A stretch of DNA of 64,000 nucleotides. Origin: Cladorhizidae sp. MBARI D1340-BT2 (taxonomy: Eukaryota > Porifera > Demospongiae > Poecilosclerida > Cladorhizidae). The position numbers were made by a program, and so were the translations under genes. The notes under the pieces are model-generated. The model was not told where the DNA came from and did not search any database. It was given only the letters and a program-made list of their open reading frames with translations. Of the stretch, positions 25,443 through 38,726 are shown one piece after another; position 1 is the stretch's first letter; every line of letters begins with the position of its first letter. The stretch lies in assembly GCA_028752905.1 (NCBI GenBank), contig JAQNBH010000003.1, positions 28,584,502-28,648,501 of the forward strand. The letters are read 5' to 3'.

Positions 25443-26354
25443 TGCTAAACATGTTTAGCTTCGTAGATTATCCACACTTCACTGAATAGACTTGATGTAT
25501 AGCTATTAAGATAGGACTCTCTAAGTGCTCTCTCTTGATACCAAACATCCATATATTCTGCACACTTCACTGTAGTGGACTTGCAAGATAGGTATCTCTC
25601 AGTGTTCTCTATCTTGAGCTAAACATGTTAGCTTCATAGATTCTCCACACTTCACTGAATAGACTTGATATATAGCTCTAAAGGTAGGCCTCTCTGTGTT
25701 CTCTCTCTTGATATCAAACATCCGTATATTCTGCATACATAGAATCACAAGATAGGTTTCTCTATGTGTTCTCTATCTTGATGCTAAACAGGTTAGCTTC
25801 ATAGATTCTCCACACTTCACTGTATAAACTTGATATATAGCTATTAAGATAGGTCTCTCCCTGTGCTCTCTGTTGATATCAAACATCCATAATAATATTC
25901 TGCACACTTCACTGTAATGGACTTGATATGATTCGAATGATAGGTTTCATTATGTGTTCTCTATCTTGATATTTGCCCTAATTTGGTCTATATGTTTCTC
26001 ATTTCCCCCCCAAAAATCTTGCTTTTTTGCCGTAAAGCTCATAACTTTTCTACACTTTACCCAAAAAAGAAATTTTTTATATCACCGGATAGCCCTTCTA
26101 ATTATCTGTCTTTTGTACGTGCCAAAATTTTGATTACTCTAAGTATTAGCAAGTTATGGTGATTTGAAGTGGTAAGGTTTGCGATCTTTCCTGGCGTTTT
26201 CCAGTTGCCAAAGCGGTGGCCTGCCAGTGAAAAACCACTACATTTATTGATAATCTGTTGACATGTTGCAGATAAGGGCCTTCTCTATCAGTTGACAAAA
26301 TCTGGGACTTTGGTCTTGTTAATTAGGGCAGTTATGAATTGTACTCTTACTTGA
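25443..26354 (+). repeat. Monomer 29 (912 bp)
   Basis: Same as the unit at 21806: 3-bp insertion in B3, 254G, 272T, T3C7, 689T. Confidence 0.94.
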
Positions 26355-27263
26355 TGCTAAACATGTTTAGCTTCGTAGATTATCCACACTTCACTGAATA
26401 GACTTGATGTATAGCTATTAAGATAGGACTCTCTAAGTGCTCTCTCTTGATACCAAACATCCATATATTCTGCACACTTCACTGTAGTGGACTTGCAAGA
26501 TAGGTATCTCTCAGTGTTCTCTATCTTGAGCTAAACATGTTAGCTTCATAGATTCTCCACACTTCACTGAATAGACTTGATATATAGCTCTAAAGGTAGG
26601 CCTCTCTCTGTTCTCTCTCTTGATACCAAACATCCGTATATTCTGCATACATAGAATCACAAGATAGGTTTCTCTATGTGTTCTCTATCTTGATGCTAAA
26701 CAGGTTAGCTTCATAGATTCTCCACACTTCACTGTATAAACTTGATATATAGCTATTAAGATAGGTCTCTCCCTGTGCTCTCTGTTGATATCAAACATCC
26801 ATAATATTATGCACACTTCACTGTAATGGACTTGATATGATTCGAATGATAGGTTTCATTATGTGTTCTCTATCTTGATATTTGCCCTAATTTGGTCTAT
26901 ATGTTTCTCATTTTCCCCCCAAAAATCTTGCTTTTTTGCCGTAAAGCTCATAACTTTGCTACACTTTACCCAAAAAAGAAATTTTTTATATCACCGGATA
27001 GCCATTCTAATTATCTGTCTTTTGTACGTGCCAAAATTTTGAGTACTCTAAGTATTAGCAAGTTATGGTGATTTGAAGTGGTAAGGTTTGCGATCTTTCC
27101 TGGCGTTTTCCAGTTGCCAAAGCGGTGGCCTGCCAGTGAAAAACCACTACATTTATTGATAATCTGTTGACATGTTGCAGATAAGGGCCTTCTCTATCAG
27201 TTGACAAAATCTGGGACTTTGGTCTTGTTAATTAGGGCAGTTATGAATTGTACTCTTACTTGA
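26355..27263 (+). repeat. Monomer 30 (909 bp)
   Basis: 455A, 604G, 650A, 689G. Confidence 0.93.
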
Positions 27264-28171
27264 TGCTAAACATGTTTAGCTTCGTAGATTATCCACACTT
27301 CACTGAATAGACTTGATGTATAGCTATTAAGATAGGACTCTCTAAGTGCTCTCTCTTGATACCAAACATCCATATATTCTGCACACTTCACTGTAGTGGA
27401 CTTGCAAGATAGGTATCTCTCAGTGTTCTCTATCTTGAGCTAAACATGTTAGCTTCATAGATTCTCCACACTTCACTGAATAGACTTGATATATAGCTCT
27501 AAAGGTAGGCCTCTCTCTGTTCTCTCTCTTGATACCAAACATCCGTATATTCTGCATACATAGAATCACAAGATAGGTTTCTCTATGTGTTCTCTATCTT
27601 GATGCTAAACAGGTTAGCTTCATAGATTCTCCACACTTCACTGTATAAACTTGATATATAGCTATTAAGATAGGTCTCTCCCTGTGCTCTCTGTTGATAT
27701 CAAACATCCATAATATTCTGCACACTTCACTGTAATGGACTTGATATGATTCGAATGATAGGTTTCATTATGTGTTCTCTATCTTGATATTTGCCCTAAT
27801 TTGGTCTATATGTTTCTCATTTTCCCCCCAAAAATCTTGCTTTTTTGCCGTAAAGCTCATAACTTTTCTACACTTTACCCAAAAAAGAAATTTTTATATC
27901 ACCGGATAGCCATTCTAATTATCTGTCTTTTGTACGTGCCAAAATTTTGATTACTCTAAGTATTAGCAAGTTATGGTGATTTGAAGTGGTAAGGTTTGCG
28001 ATCTTTCCTGGCGTTTTCCAGTTGCCAAAGCGGTGGCCTGCCAGTGAAAAACCACTACATTTATTGATAATCTGTTGACATGTTGCAGATAAGGGCCTTC
28101 TCTATCAGTTGACAAAATCTGGGACTTTGGTCTTGTTAATTAGGGCAGTTATGAATTGTACTCTTACTTGA
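27264..28171 (+). repeat. Monomer 31 (908 bp)
   Basis: T5, 650A, 689T. Confidence 0.93.
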
Positions 28172-29080
28172 TGCTAAACATGTTTAGCTTCGTAGATTAT
28201 CCACACTTCACTGAATAGACTTGATGTATAGCTATTAAGATAGGACTCTCTAAGTGCTCTCTCTTGATACCAAACATCCATATATTCTGCACACTTCACT
28301 GTAGTGGACTTGCAAGATAGGTATCTCTCAGTGTTCTCTATCTTGAGCTAAACATGTTAGCTTCATAGATTCTCCACACTTCACTGAATAGACTTGATAT
28401 ATAGCTCTAAAGGTAGGCCTCTCTCTGTTCTCTCTCTTGATACCAAACATCCGTATATTCTGCATACATAGAATCACAAGATAGGTTTCTCTATGTGTTC
28501 TCTATCTTGATGCTAAACAGGTTAGCTTCATAGATTCTCCACACTTCACTGTATAAACTTGATATATAGCTATTAAGATAGGTCTCTCCCTGTGCTCTCT
28601 GTTGATATCAAACATCCATAATATTATGCACACTTCACTGTAATGGACTTGATATGATTCGAATGATAGGTTTCATTATGTGTTCTCTATCTTGATATTT
28701 GCCCTAATTTGGTCTATATGTTTCTCATTTTCCCCCCAAAAATCTTGCTTTTTTGCCGTAAAGCTCATAACTTTTCTACACTTTACCCAAAAAAGAAATT
28801 ATTTATATCACCGGAGAGCCCTTCTAATTATCTGTCTTTTGTACGTGCCAAAATTTTGATTACTCTAAGTATTAGCAAGTTATGGTGATTTGAAGTGGTA
28901 AGGTTTGCGATCTTTCCTGGCGTTTTCCAGTTGCCAAAGCGGTGGCCTGCCAGTGAAAAACCACTACATTTATTGATAATCTGTTGACATGTTGCAGATA
29001 AGGGCCTTCTCTATCAGTTGACAAAATCTGGGACTTTGGTCTTGTTAATTAGGGCAGTTATGAATTGTACTCTTACTTGA
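28172..29080 (+). repeat. Monomer 32 (909 bp)
   Basis: 455A, 630A, 645G, 689T; 650 is C, unlike the otherwise similar unit at 17262. Last unit with 455A. Confidence 0.93.
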
Positions 29081-29989
29081 TGCTAAACATGTTTAGCTTC
29101 GTAGATTATCCACACTTCACTGAATAGACTTGATGTATAGCTATTAAGATAGGACTCTCTAAGTGCTCTCTCTTGATACCAAACATCCATATATTCTGCA
29201 CACTTCACTGTAGTGGACTTGCAAGATAGGTATCTCTCAGTGTTCTCTATCTTGAGCTAAACATGTTAGCTTCATAGATTCTCCACACTTCACTGAATAG
29301 ACTTGATATATAGCTCTAAAGGTAGGCCTCTCTCTGTTCTCTCTCTTGATACCAAACATCCGTATATTCTGCATACATAGAATCACAAGATAGGTTTCTC
29401 TATGTGTTCTCTATCTTGATGCTAAACAGGTTAGCTTCATAGATTCTCCACACTTCACTGTATAAACTTGATATATAGCTATTAAGATAGGTCTCTCCCT
29501 GTGCTCTCTGTTGATATCAAACATCCATAATATTCTGCACACTTCACTGTAATGGACTTGATATGATTCGAATGATAGGTTTCATTATGTGTTCTCTATC
29601 TTGATATTTGCCCTAATTTGGTCTATATGTTTCTCATTTTCCCCCCAAAAATCTTGCTTTTTTGCCGTAAAGCTCATAACTTTGCTACACTTTACCCAAA
29701 AAAGAAATTTTTTATATCACCGGATAGCCCTTCTAATTATCTGTCTTTTGTACGTGCCAAAATTTTGAGTACTCTAAGTATTAGCAAGTTATGGTGATTT
29801 GAAGTGGTAAGGTTTGCGATCTTTCCTGGCGTTTTCCAGTTGCCAAAGCGGTGGCCTGCCAGTGAAAAACCACTACATTTATTGATAATCTGTTGACATG
29901 TTGCAGATAAGGGCCTTCTCTATCAGTTGACAAAATCTGGGACTTTGGTCTTGTTAATTAGGGCAGTTATGAATTGTACTCTTACTTGA
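29081..29989 (+). repeat. Monomer 33 (909 bp)
   Basis: 604G, otherwise default. Confidence 0.93.
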
Positions 29990-30898
29990 TGCTAAACATG
30001 TTTAGCTTCGTAGATTATCCACACTTCACTGAATAGACTTGATGTATAGCTATTAAGATAGGACTCTCTAAGTGCTCTCTCTTGATACCAAACATCCATA
30101 TATTCTGCACACTTCACTGTAGTGGACTTGCAAGATAGGTATCTCTCAGTGTTCTCTATCTTGAGCTAAACATGTTAGCTTCATAGATTCTCCACACTTC
30201 ACTGAATAGACTTGATATATAGCTCTAAAGGTAGGCCTCTCTCTGTTCTCTCTCTTGATACCAAACATCCGTATATTCTGCATACATAGAATCACAAGAT
30301 AGGTTTCTCTATGTGTTCTCTATCTTGATGCTAAACAGGTTAGCTTCATAGATTCTCCACACTTCACTGTATAAACTTGATATATAGCTATTAAGATAGG
30401 TCTCTCCCTGTGCTCTCTGTTGATATCAAACATCCATAATATTCTGCACACTTCACTGTAATGGACTTGATATGATTCGAATGATAGGTTTCATTATGTG
30501 TTCTCTATCTTGATATTTGCCCTAATTTGGTCTATATGTTTCTCATTTTCCCCCCAAAAATCTTGCTTTTTTGCCGTAAAGCTCATAACTTTTCTACACT
30601 TTACCCAAAAAAGAAATTTTTTATATCACCGGATAGCCCTTCTAATTATCTGTCTTTTGTACGTGCCAAAATTTTGAGTACTCTAAGTATTAGCAAGTTA
30701 TGGTGATTTGAAGTGGTAAGGTTTGCGATCTTTCCTGGCGTTTTCCAGTTGCCAAAGCGGTGGCCTGCCAGTGAAAAAACACTACATTTATTGATAATCT
30801 GTTGTCATGTTGCAGATAAGGGCCTTCTCTATCAGTTGACAAAATCTGGGACTTTGGTCTTGTTAATTAGGGCAGTTATGAATTGTACTCTTACTTGA
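29990..30898 (+). repeat. Monomer 34 (909 bp), recombinant haplotype
   Basis: 790A and 816T but 615C: the only unit in which the 790/816 pair is not accompanied by 615T. Stop-free frame at 30713-30898, judged non-coding. Confidence 0.93.
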
Positions 30899-31807
30899 TG
30901 CTAAACATGTTTAGCTTCGTAGATTATCCACACTTCACTGAATAGACTTGATGTATAGCTATTAAGATAGGACTCTCTAAGTGCTCTCTCTTGATACCAA
31001 ACATCCATATATTCTGCACACTTCACTGTAGTGGACTTGCAAGATAGGTATCTCTCAGTGTTCTCTATCTTGAGCTAAACATGTTAGCTTCATAGATTCT
31101 CCACACTTCACTGAATAGACTTGATATATAGCTCTAAAGGTAGGCCTCTCTCTGTTCTCTCTCTTGATACCAAACATCCGTATATTCTGCATACATAGAA
31201 TCACAAGATAGGTTTCTCTATGTGTTCTCTATCTTGATGCTAAACAGGTTAGCTTCATAGATTCTCCACACTTCACTGTATAAACTTGATATATAGCTAT
31301 TAAGATAGGTCTCTCCCTGTGCTCTCTGTTGATATCAAACATCCATAATATTCTGCACACTTCACTGTAATGGACTTGATATGATTCGAATGATAGGTTT
31401 CATTATGTGTTCTCTATCTTGATATTTGCCCTAATTTGGTCTATATGTTTCTCATTTTCCCCCCAAAAATCTTGCTTTTTTGCCGTAAAGCTCATAACTT
31501 TTCTACACTTTACCCAAAAAAGAAATTTTTTATATCACCGGATAGCCATTCTAATTATCTGTCTTTTGTACGTGCCAAAATTTTGATTACTCTAAGTATT
31601 AGCAAGTTATGGTGATTTGAAGTGGTAAGGTTTGCGATCTTTCCTGGCGTTTTCCAGTTGCCAAAGCGGTGGCCTGCCAGTGAAAAACCACTACATTTAT
31701 TGATAATCTGTTGACATGTTGCAGATAAGGGCCTTCTCTATCAGTTGACAAAATCTGGGACTTTGGTCTTGTTAATTAGGGCAGTTATGAATTGTACTCT
31801 TACTTGA
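30899..31807 (+). repeat. Monomer 35 (909 bp)
   Basis: T6, 650A, 689T. Confidence 0.93.
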
Positions 31808-33274
31808 TGCTAAACATGTTTAGCTTCGTAGATTATCCACACTTCACTGAATAGACTTGATGTATAGCTATTAAGATAGGACTCTCTAAGTGCTCTCTCT
31901 TGATACCAAACATCCATATATTCTGCACACTTCACTGTAGTGGACTTGCAAGATAGGTATCTCTCAGTGTTCTCTATCTTGAGCTAAACATGTTAGCTTC
32001 ATAGATTCTCCACACTTCACTGAATAGACTTGATATATAGCTCTAAAGGTAGGCCTCTCTCTGTTCTCTCTCTTGATACCAAACATCCGTATATTCTGCA
32101 TACATAGAATCACAAGATAGGTTTCTCTATGTGTTCTCTATCTTGATGCTAAACAGGTTAGCTTCATAGATTCTCCACACTTCACTGTATAAACTTGATA
32201 TATAGCTATTAAGATAGGTCTCTCCCTGTGCTCTCTGTTGATATCAAACATCCATAATATTCTGCACACTTCACTGTAATGGACTTGATATGATTCGAAT
32301 GATAGGTTTCATTATGTGTTCTCTATCTTGATATTTGCCCTAATTTGGTCTATATGTTTCTCATTTTCCCCCCAAAAATCTTGCTTTTTTGCCGTAAAGC
32401 TCATAACTTTTCTACACTTTACCCAAAAAAGAAATTTTTATATCACCGGATAGCCATTCTAATTATCTGTCTTTTGTACGTGCCAAAATTTTGATTACTC
32501 TAAGTATTAGATAGGTATCTCTCAGTGTTCTCTATCTTGAGCTAAACATGTTAGCTTCATAGATTCTCCACACTTCACTGAATAGACTTGATATATAGCT
32601 CTAAAGGTAGGCCTCTCTCTGTTCTCTCTCTTGATACCAAACATCCGTATATTCTGCATACATAGAATCACAAGATAGGTTTCTCTATGTGTTCTCTATC
32701 TTGATGCTAAACAGGTTAGCTTCATAGATTCTCCACACTTCACTGTATAAACTTGATATATAGCTATTAAGATAGGTCTCTCCCTGTGCTCTCTGTTGAT
32801 ATCAAACATCCATAATATTCTGCACACTTCACTGTAATGGACTTGATATGATTCGAATGATAGGTTTCATTATGTGTTCTCTATCTTGATATTTGCCCTA
32901 ATTTGGTCTATATGTTTCTCATTTCCCCCCCAAAAATATTGCTTTTTTGCCGTAAAGCTCATAACTTTGCTACACTTTACCCAAAAAAGAAATTTTTTAT
33001 ATCACCGGATAGCCCTTCTAATTATCTGTCTTTTGTACGTGCCAAAATTTTGATTACTCTAAGTATTAGCAAGTTATGGTGATTTGAAGTGGTAAGGTTT
33101 GCGATCTTTCCTGGCGTTTTCCAGTTGCCAAAGCGGTGGCCTGCCAGTGAAAAACCACTACATTTATTGATAATCTGTTGACATGTTGCAGATAAGGGCC
33201 TTCTCTATCAGTTGACAAAATCTGGGACTTTGGTCTTGTTAATTAGGGCAGTTATGAATTGTACTCTTACTTGA
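31808..33274 (+). repeat. Fused unit 36: two truncated monomers (1467 bp)
   Basis: The unit begins normally with T5, 650A, 689T and runs to offset 704 (..AAGTATTAG at 32510). It then jumps to offset 146 of another unit (ATAGGTATCTC at 32511), which continues to its normal end with T3C7, 573A, 604G and 689T. About 350 bp (offsets 705-909 plus 1-145) are missing. Two bases, AG, are shared at the junction, and the pentamer GCAAG lies close by in both parents. Confidence 0.92.
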
Positions 33275-34182
33275 TGCTAAACATGTTTAGCTTCGTAGAT
33301 TATCCACACTTCACTGAATAGACTTGATGTATAGCTATTAAGATAGGACTCTCTAAGTGCTCTCTCTTGATACCAAACATCCATATATTCTGCACACTTC
33401 ACTGTAGTGGACTTGCAAGATAGGTATCTCTCAGTGTTCTCTATCTTGAGCTAAACATGTTAGCTTCATAGATTCTCCACACTTCACTGAATAGACTTGA
33501 TATATAGCTCTAAAGGTAGGCCTCTCTCTGTTCTCTCTCTTGATACCAAACATCCGTATATTCTGCATACATAGAATCACAAGATAGGTTTCTCTATGTG
33601 TTCTCTATCTTGATGCTAAACAGGTTAGCTTCATAGATTCTCCACACTTCACTGTATAAACTTGATATATAGCTATTAAGATAGGTCTCTCCCTGTGCTC
33701 TCTGTTGATATCAAACATCCATAATATTCTGCACACTTCACTGTAATGGACTTGATATGATTCGAATGATAGGTTTCATTATGTGTTCTCTATCTTGATA
33801 TTTGCCCTAATTTGGTCTATATGTTTCTCATTTTCCCCCCAAAAATCTTGCTTTTTTGCCGTAAAGCTCATAACTTTGCTACACTTTACCCAAAAAAGAA
33901 ATTTTTATATCACCGGATAGCCCTTCTAATTATCTGTCTTTTGTACGTGCCAAAATTTTGAGTACTCTAAGTATTAGCAAGTTATGGTGATTTGAAGTGG
34001 TAAGGTTTGCGATCTTTCCTGGCGTTTTCCAGTTGCCAAAGCGGTGGCCTGCCAGTGAAAAACCACTACATTTATTGATAATCTGTTGACATGTTGCAGA
34101 TAAGGGACTTCTCTATCAGTTGACAAAATCTGGGACTTTGGTCTTGTTAATTAGGGCAGTTATGAATTGTACTCTTACTTGA
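33275..34182 (+). repeat. Monomer 37 (908 bp)
   Basis: 604G, T5, 689G (type B); private 834A (AAGGGACTTC). Confidence 0.93.
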
Positions 34183-35091
34183 TGCTAAACATGTTTAGCT
34201 TCGTAGATTATCCACACTTCACTGAATAGACTTGATGTATAGCTATTAAGATAGGACTCTCTAAGTGCTCTCTCTTGATACCAAACATCCATATATTCTG
34301 CACACTTCACTGTAGTGGACTTGCAAGATAGGTATCTCTCAGTGTTCTCTATCTTGAGCTAAACATGTTAGCTTCATAGATTCTCCACACTTCACTGAAT
34401 AGACTTGATATATAGCTCTAAAGGTAGGCCTCTCTCTGTTCTCTCTCTTGATACCAAACATCCGTATATTCTGCATACATAGAATCACAAGATAGGTTTC
34501 TCTATGTGTTCTCTATCTTGATGCTAAACAGGTTAGCTTCATAGATTCTCCACACTTCACTGTATAAACTTGATATATAGCTATTAAGATAGGTCTCTCC
34601 CTGTGCTCTCTGTTGATATCAAACATCCATAATATTCTGCACACTTCACTGTAATGGACTTGATATGATTCGAATGATAGGTTTCATTATGTGTTCTCTA
34701 TCTTGATATTTGCCCTAATTTGGTCTATATGTTTCTCATTTCCCCCCCAAAAATATTGCTTTTTTGCCGTAAAGCTCATAACTTTTCTACACTTTACCGA
34801 AAAAAGAAATTTTTTATATCACCGGATAGCCCTTCTAATTATCTGTCTTTTGTACGTGCCAAAATTTTGATTACTCTAAGTATTAGCAAGTTATGGTGAT
34901 TTGAAGTGGTAAGGTTTGCGATCTTTCCTGGCGTTTTCCAGTTGCCAAAGCGGTGGCCTGCCAGTGAAAAACCACTACATTTATTGATAATCTGTTGACA
35001 TGTTGCAGATAAGGGCCTTCTCTATCAGTTGACAAAATCTGGGACTTTGGTCTTGTTAATTAGGGCAGTTATGAATTGTACTCTTACTTGA
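34183..35091 (+). repeat. Monomer 38 (909 bp)
   Basis: T3C7, 573A (AATATTGC), 617G (TTACCG), 689T. First unit with 617G. Confidence 0.93.
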
Positions 35092-36000
35092 TGCTAAACA
35101 TGTTTAGCTTCGTAGATTATCCACACTTCACTGAATAGACTTGATGTATAGCTATTAAGATAGGACTCTCTAAGTGCTCTCTCTTGATACCAAACATCCA
35201 TATATTCTGCACACTTCACTGTAGTGGACTTGCAAGATAGGTATCTCTCAGTGTTCTCTATCTTGAGCTAAACATGTTAGCTTCATAGATTCTCCACACT
35301 TCACTGAATAGACTTGATATATAGCTCTAAAGGTAGGCCTCTCTCTGTTCTCTCTCTTGATACCAAACATCCGTATATTCTGCATACATAGAATCACAAG
35401 ATAGGTTTCTCTATGTGTTCTCTATCTTGATGCTAAACAGGTTAGCTTCATAGATTCTCCACACTTCACTGTATAAACTTGATATATAGCTATTAAGATA
35501 GGTCTCTCCCTGTGCTCTCTGTTGATATCAAACATCCATAATATTCTGCACACTTCACTGTAATGGACTTGATATGATTCGAATGATAGGTTTCATTATG
35601 TGTTCTCTATCTTGATATTTGCCCTAATTTGGTCTATATGTTTCTCATTTCCCCCCCAAAAATCTTGCTTTTTTGCCGTAAAGCTCATAACTTTTCTACA
35701 CTTTACCCAAAAAAGAAATTATTTATATCACCGGAGAGCCCTTCTAATTATCTGTCTTTTGTACGTGCCAAAATTTTGATTACTCTAAGTATTAGCAAGT
35801 TATGGTGATTTGAAGTGGTAAGGTTTGCGATCTTTCCTGGCGTTTTCCAGTTGCCAAAGCGGTGGCCTGCCAGTGAAAAACCACTACATTTATTGATAAT
35901 CTGTTGACATGTTGCAGATAAGGGCCTTCTCTATCAGTTGACAAAATCTGGGACTTTGGTCTTGTTAATTAGGGCAGTTATGAATTGTACTCTTACTTGA
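35092..36000 (+). repeat. Monomer 39 (909 bp)
   Basis: T3C7, 630A, 645G, 689T. Confidence 0.93.
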
Positions 36001-36909
36001 TGCTAAACATGTTTAGCTTCGTAGATTATCCACACTTCACTGAATAGACTTGATGTATAGCTATTAAGATAGGACTCTCTAAGTGCTCTCTCTTGATACC
36101 AAACATCCATATATTCTGCACACTTCACTGTAGTGGACTTGCAAGATAGGTATCTCTCAGTGTTCTCTATCTTGAGCTAAACATGTTAGCTTCATAGATT
36201 CTCCACACTTCACTGAATAGACTTGATATATAGCTCTAAAGGTAGGCCTCTCTCTGTTCTCTCTCTTGATACCAAACATCCGTATATTCTGCATACATAG
36301 AATCACAAGATAGGTTTCTCTATGTGTTCTCTATCTTGATGCTAAACAGGTTAGCTTCATAGATTCTCCACACTTCACTGTATAAACTTGATATATAGCT
36401 ATTAAGATAGGTCTCTCCCTGTGCTCTCTGTTGATATCAAACATCCATAATATTCTGCACACTTCACTGTAATGGACTTGATATGATTCGAATGATAGGT
36501 TTCATTATGTGTTCTCTATCTTGATATTTGCCCTAATTTGGTCTATATGTTTCTCATTTCCCCCCCAAAAATATTGCTTTTTTGCCGTAAAGCTCATAAC
36601 TTTGCTACACTTTACCCAAAAAAGAAATTTTTTATATCACCGGATAGCCCTTCTAATTATCTGTCTTTTGTACGTGCCAAAATTTTGGTTACTCTAAGTA
36701 TTAGCAAGTTATGGTGATTTGAAGTGGTAAGGTTTGCGATCTTTCCTGGCGTTTTCCAGTTGCCAAAGCGGTGGCCTGCCAGTGAAAAACCACTACATTT
36801 ATTGATAATCTGTTGACATGTTGCAGATAAGGGCCTTCTCTATCAGTTGACAAAATCTGGGACTTTGGTCTTGTTAATTAGGGCAGTTATGAATTGTACT
36901 CTTACTTGA
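36001..36909 (+). repeat. Monomer 40 (909 bp)
   Basis: T3C7, 573A, 604G, 688G+689T (GGTTACTC). The 688G change removes a TGA and gives a stop-free frame at 36509-36697, judged non-coding. Confidence 0.93.
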
Positions 36910-37818
36910 TGCTAAACATGTTTAGCTTCGTAGATTATCCACACTTCACTGAATAGACTTGATGTATAGCTATTAAGATAGGACTCTCTAAGTGCTCTCT
37001 CTTGATACCAAACATCCATATATTCTGCACACTTCACTGTAGTGGACTTGCAAGATAGGTATCTCTCAGTGTTCTCTATCTTGAGCTAAACATGTTAGCT
37101 TCATAGATTCTCCACACTTCACTGAATAGACTTGATATATAGCTCTAAAGGTAGGCCTCTCTCTGTTCTCTCTCTTGATACCAAACATCCGTATATTCTG
37201 CATACATAGAATCACAAGATAGGTTTCTCTATGTGTTCTCTATCTTGATGCTAAACAGGTTAGCTTCATAGATTCTCCACACTTCACTGTATAAACTTGA
37301 TATATAGCTATTAAGATAGGTCTCTCCCTGTGCTCTCTGTTGATATCAAACATCCATAATATTCTGCACACTTCACTGTAATGGACTTGATATGATTCGA
37401 ATGATAGGTTTCATTATGTGTTCTCTATCTTGATATTTGCCCTAATTTGGTCTATATGTTTCTCATTTCCCCCCCAAAAATCTTGCTTTTTTGCCGTAAA
37501 GCTCATAACTTTGCTACACTTTACCCAAAAAAGAAATTTTTTATATCACCGGATAGCCCTTTTAATTATCTGTCTTTTGTACGTGCCAAAATTTTGATTA
37601 CTCTAAGTATTAGCAAGTTATGGTGATTTGAAGTGGTAAGGTTTGCGATCTTTCCTGGCGTTTTCCAGTTGCCAAAGCGGTGGCCTGCCAGTGAAAAACC
37701 ACTACATTTATTGATAATCTGTTGACATGTTGCAGATAAGGGCCTTCTCTATCAGTTGACAAAATCTGGGACTTTGGTCTTGTTAATTAGGGCAGTTATG
37801 AATTGTACTCTTACTTGA
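36910..37818 (+). repeat. Monomer 41 (909 bp)
   Basis: T3C7, 604G, 653T (CCCTTTTAATT), 689T. 653T recurs only in the unit at 57630. Confidence 0.93.
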
Positions 37819-38726
37819 TGCTAAACATGTTTAGCTTCGTAGATTATCCACACTTCACTGAATAGACTTGATGTATAGCTATTAAGATAGGACTCTCTAA
37901 GTGCTCTCTCTTGATACCAAACATCCATATATTCTGCACACTTCACTGTAGTGGACTTGCAAGATAGGTATCTCTCAGTGTTCTCTATCTTGAGCTAAAC
38001 ATGTTAGCTTCATAGATTCTCCACACTTCACTGAATAGACTTGATATATAGCTCTAAAGGTAGGCCTCTCTCTGTTCTCTCTCTTGATACCAAACATCCG
38101 TATATTCTGCATACATAGAATCACAAGATAGGTTTCTCTATGTGTTCTCTATCTTGATGCTAAACAGGTTAGCTTCATAGATTCTCCACACTTCACTGTA
38201 TAAACTTGATATATAGCTATTAAGATAGGTCTCTCCCTGTGCTCTCTGTTGATATCAAACATCCATAATATTCTGCACACTTCACTGTAATGGACTTGAT
38301 ATGATTCGAATGATAGGTTTCATTATGTGTTCTCTATCTTGATATTTGCCCTAATTTGGTCTATATGTTTCTCATTTTCCCCCCAAAAATCTTGCTTTTT
38401 TGCCGTAAAGCTCATAACTTTGCTACACTTTACCCAAAAAAGAAATTTTTATATCACCGGATAGCCCTTCTAATTATCTGTCTTTTGTACGTGCCAAAAT
38501 TTTGAGTACTCTAAGTATTAGCAAGTTATGGTGATTTGAAGTGGTAAGGTTTGCGATCTTTCCTGGCGTTTTCCAGTTGCCAAAGCGGTGGCCTGCCAGT
38601 GAAAAACCACTACATTTATTGATAATCTGTTGACATGTTGCAGATAAGGGCCTTCTCTATCAGTTGACAAAATCTGGGACTTTGGTCTTGTTAATTAGGG
38701 CAGTTATGAATTGTACTCTTACTTGA
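37819..38726 (+). repeat. Monomer 42, type B (908 bp)
   Basis: 604G, T5, 689G. First member of the B-A-B-A block. Confidence 0.93.

Noticed and set aside
36509..36697. 62-codon open frame, also at 39235, 41052, 43777 and 45594
   Set aside because: It is open only where 688G removes a TGA, and it crosses homopolymer tracts whose length varies between units, so most units break the frame. The hydrophobic translation reflects the T-rich sequence; multiplication of the frame is explained by block duplication of the unit.
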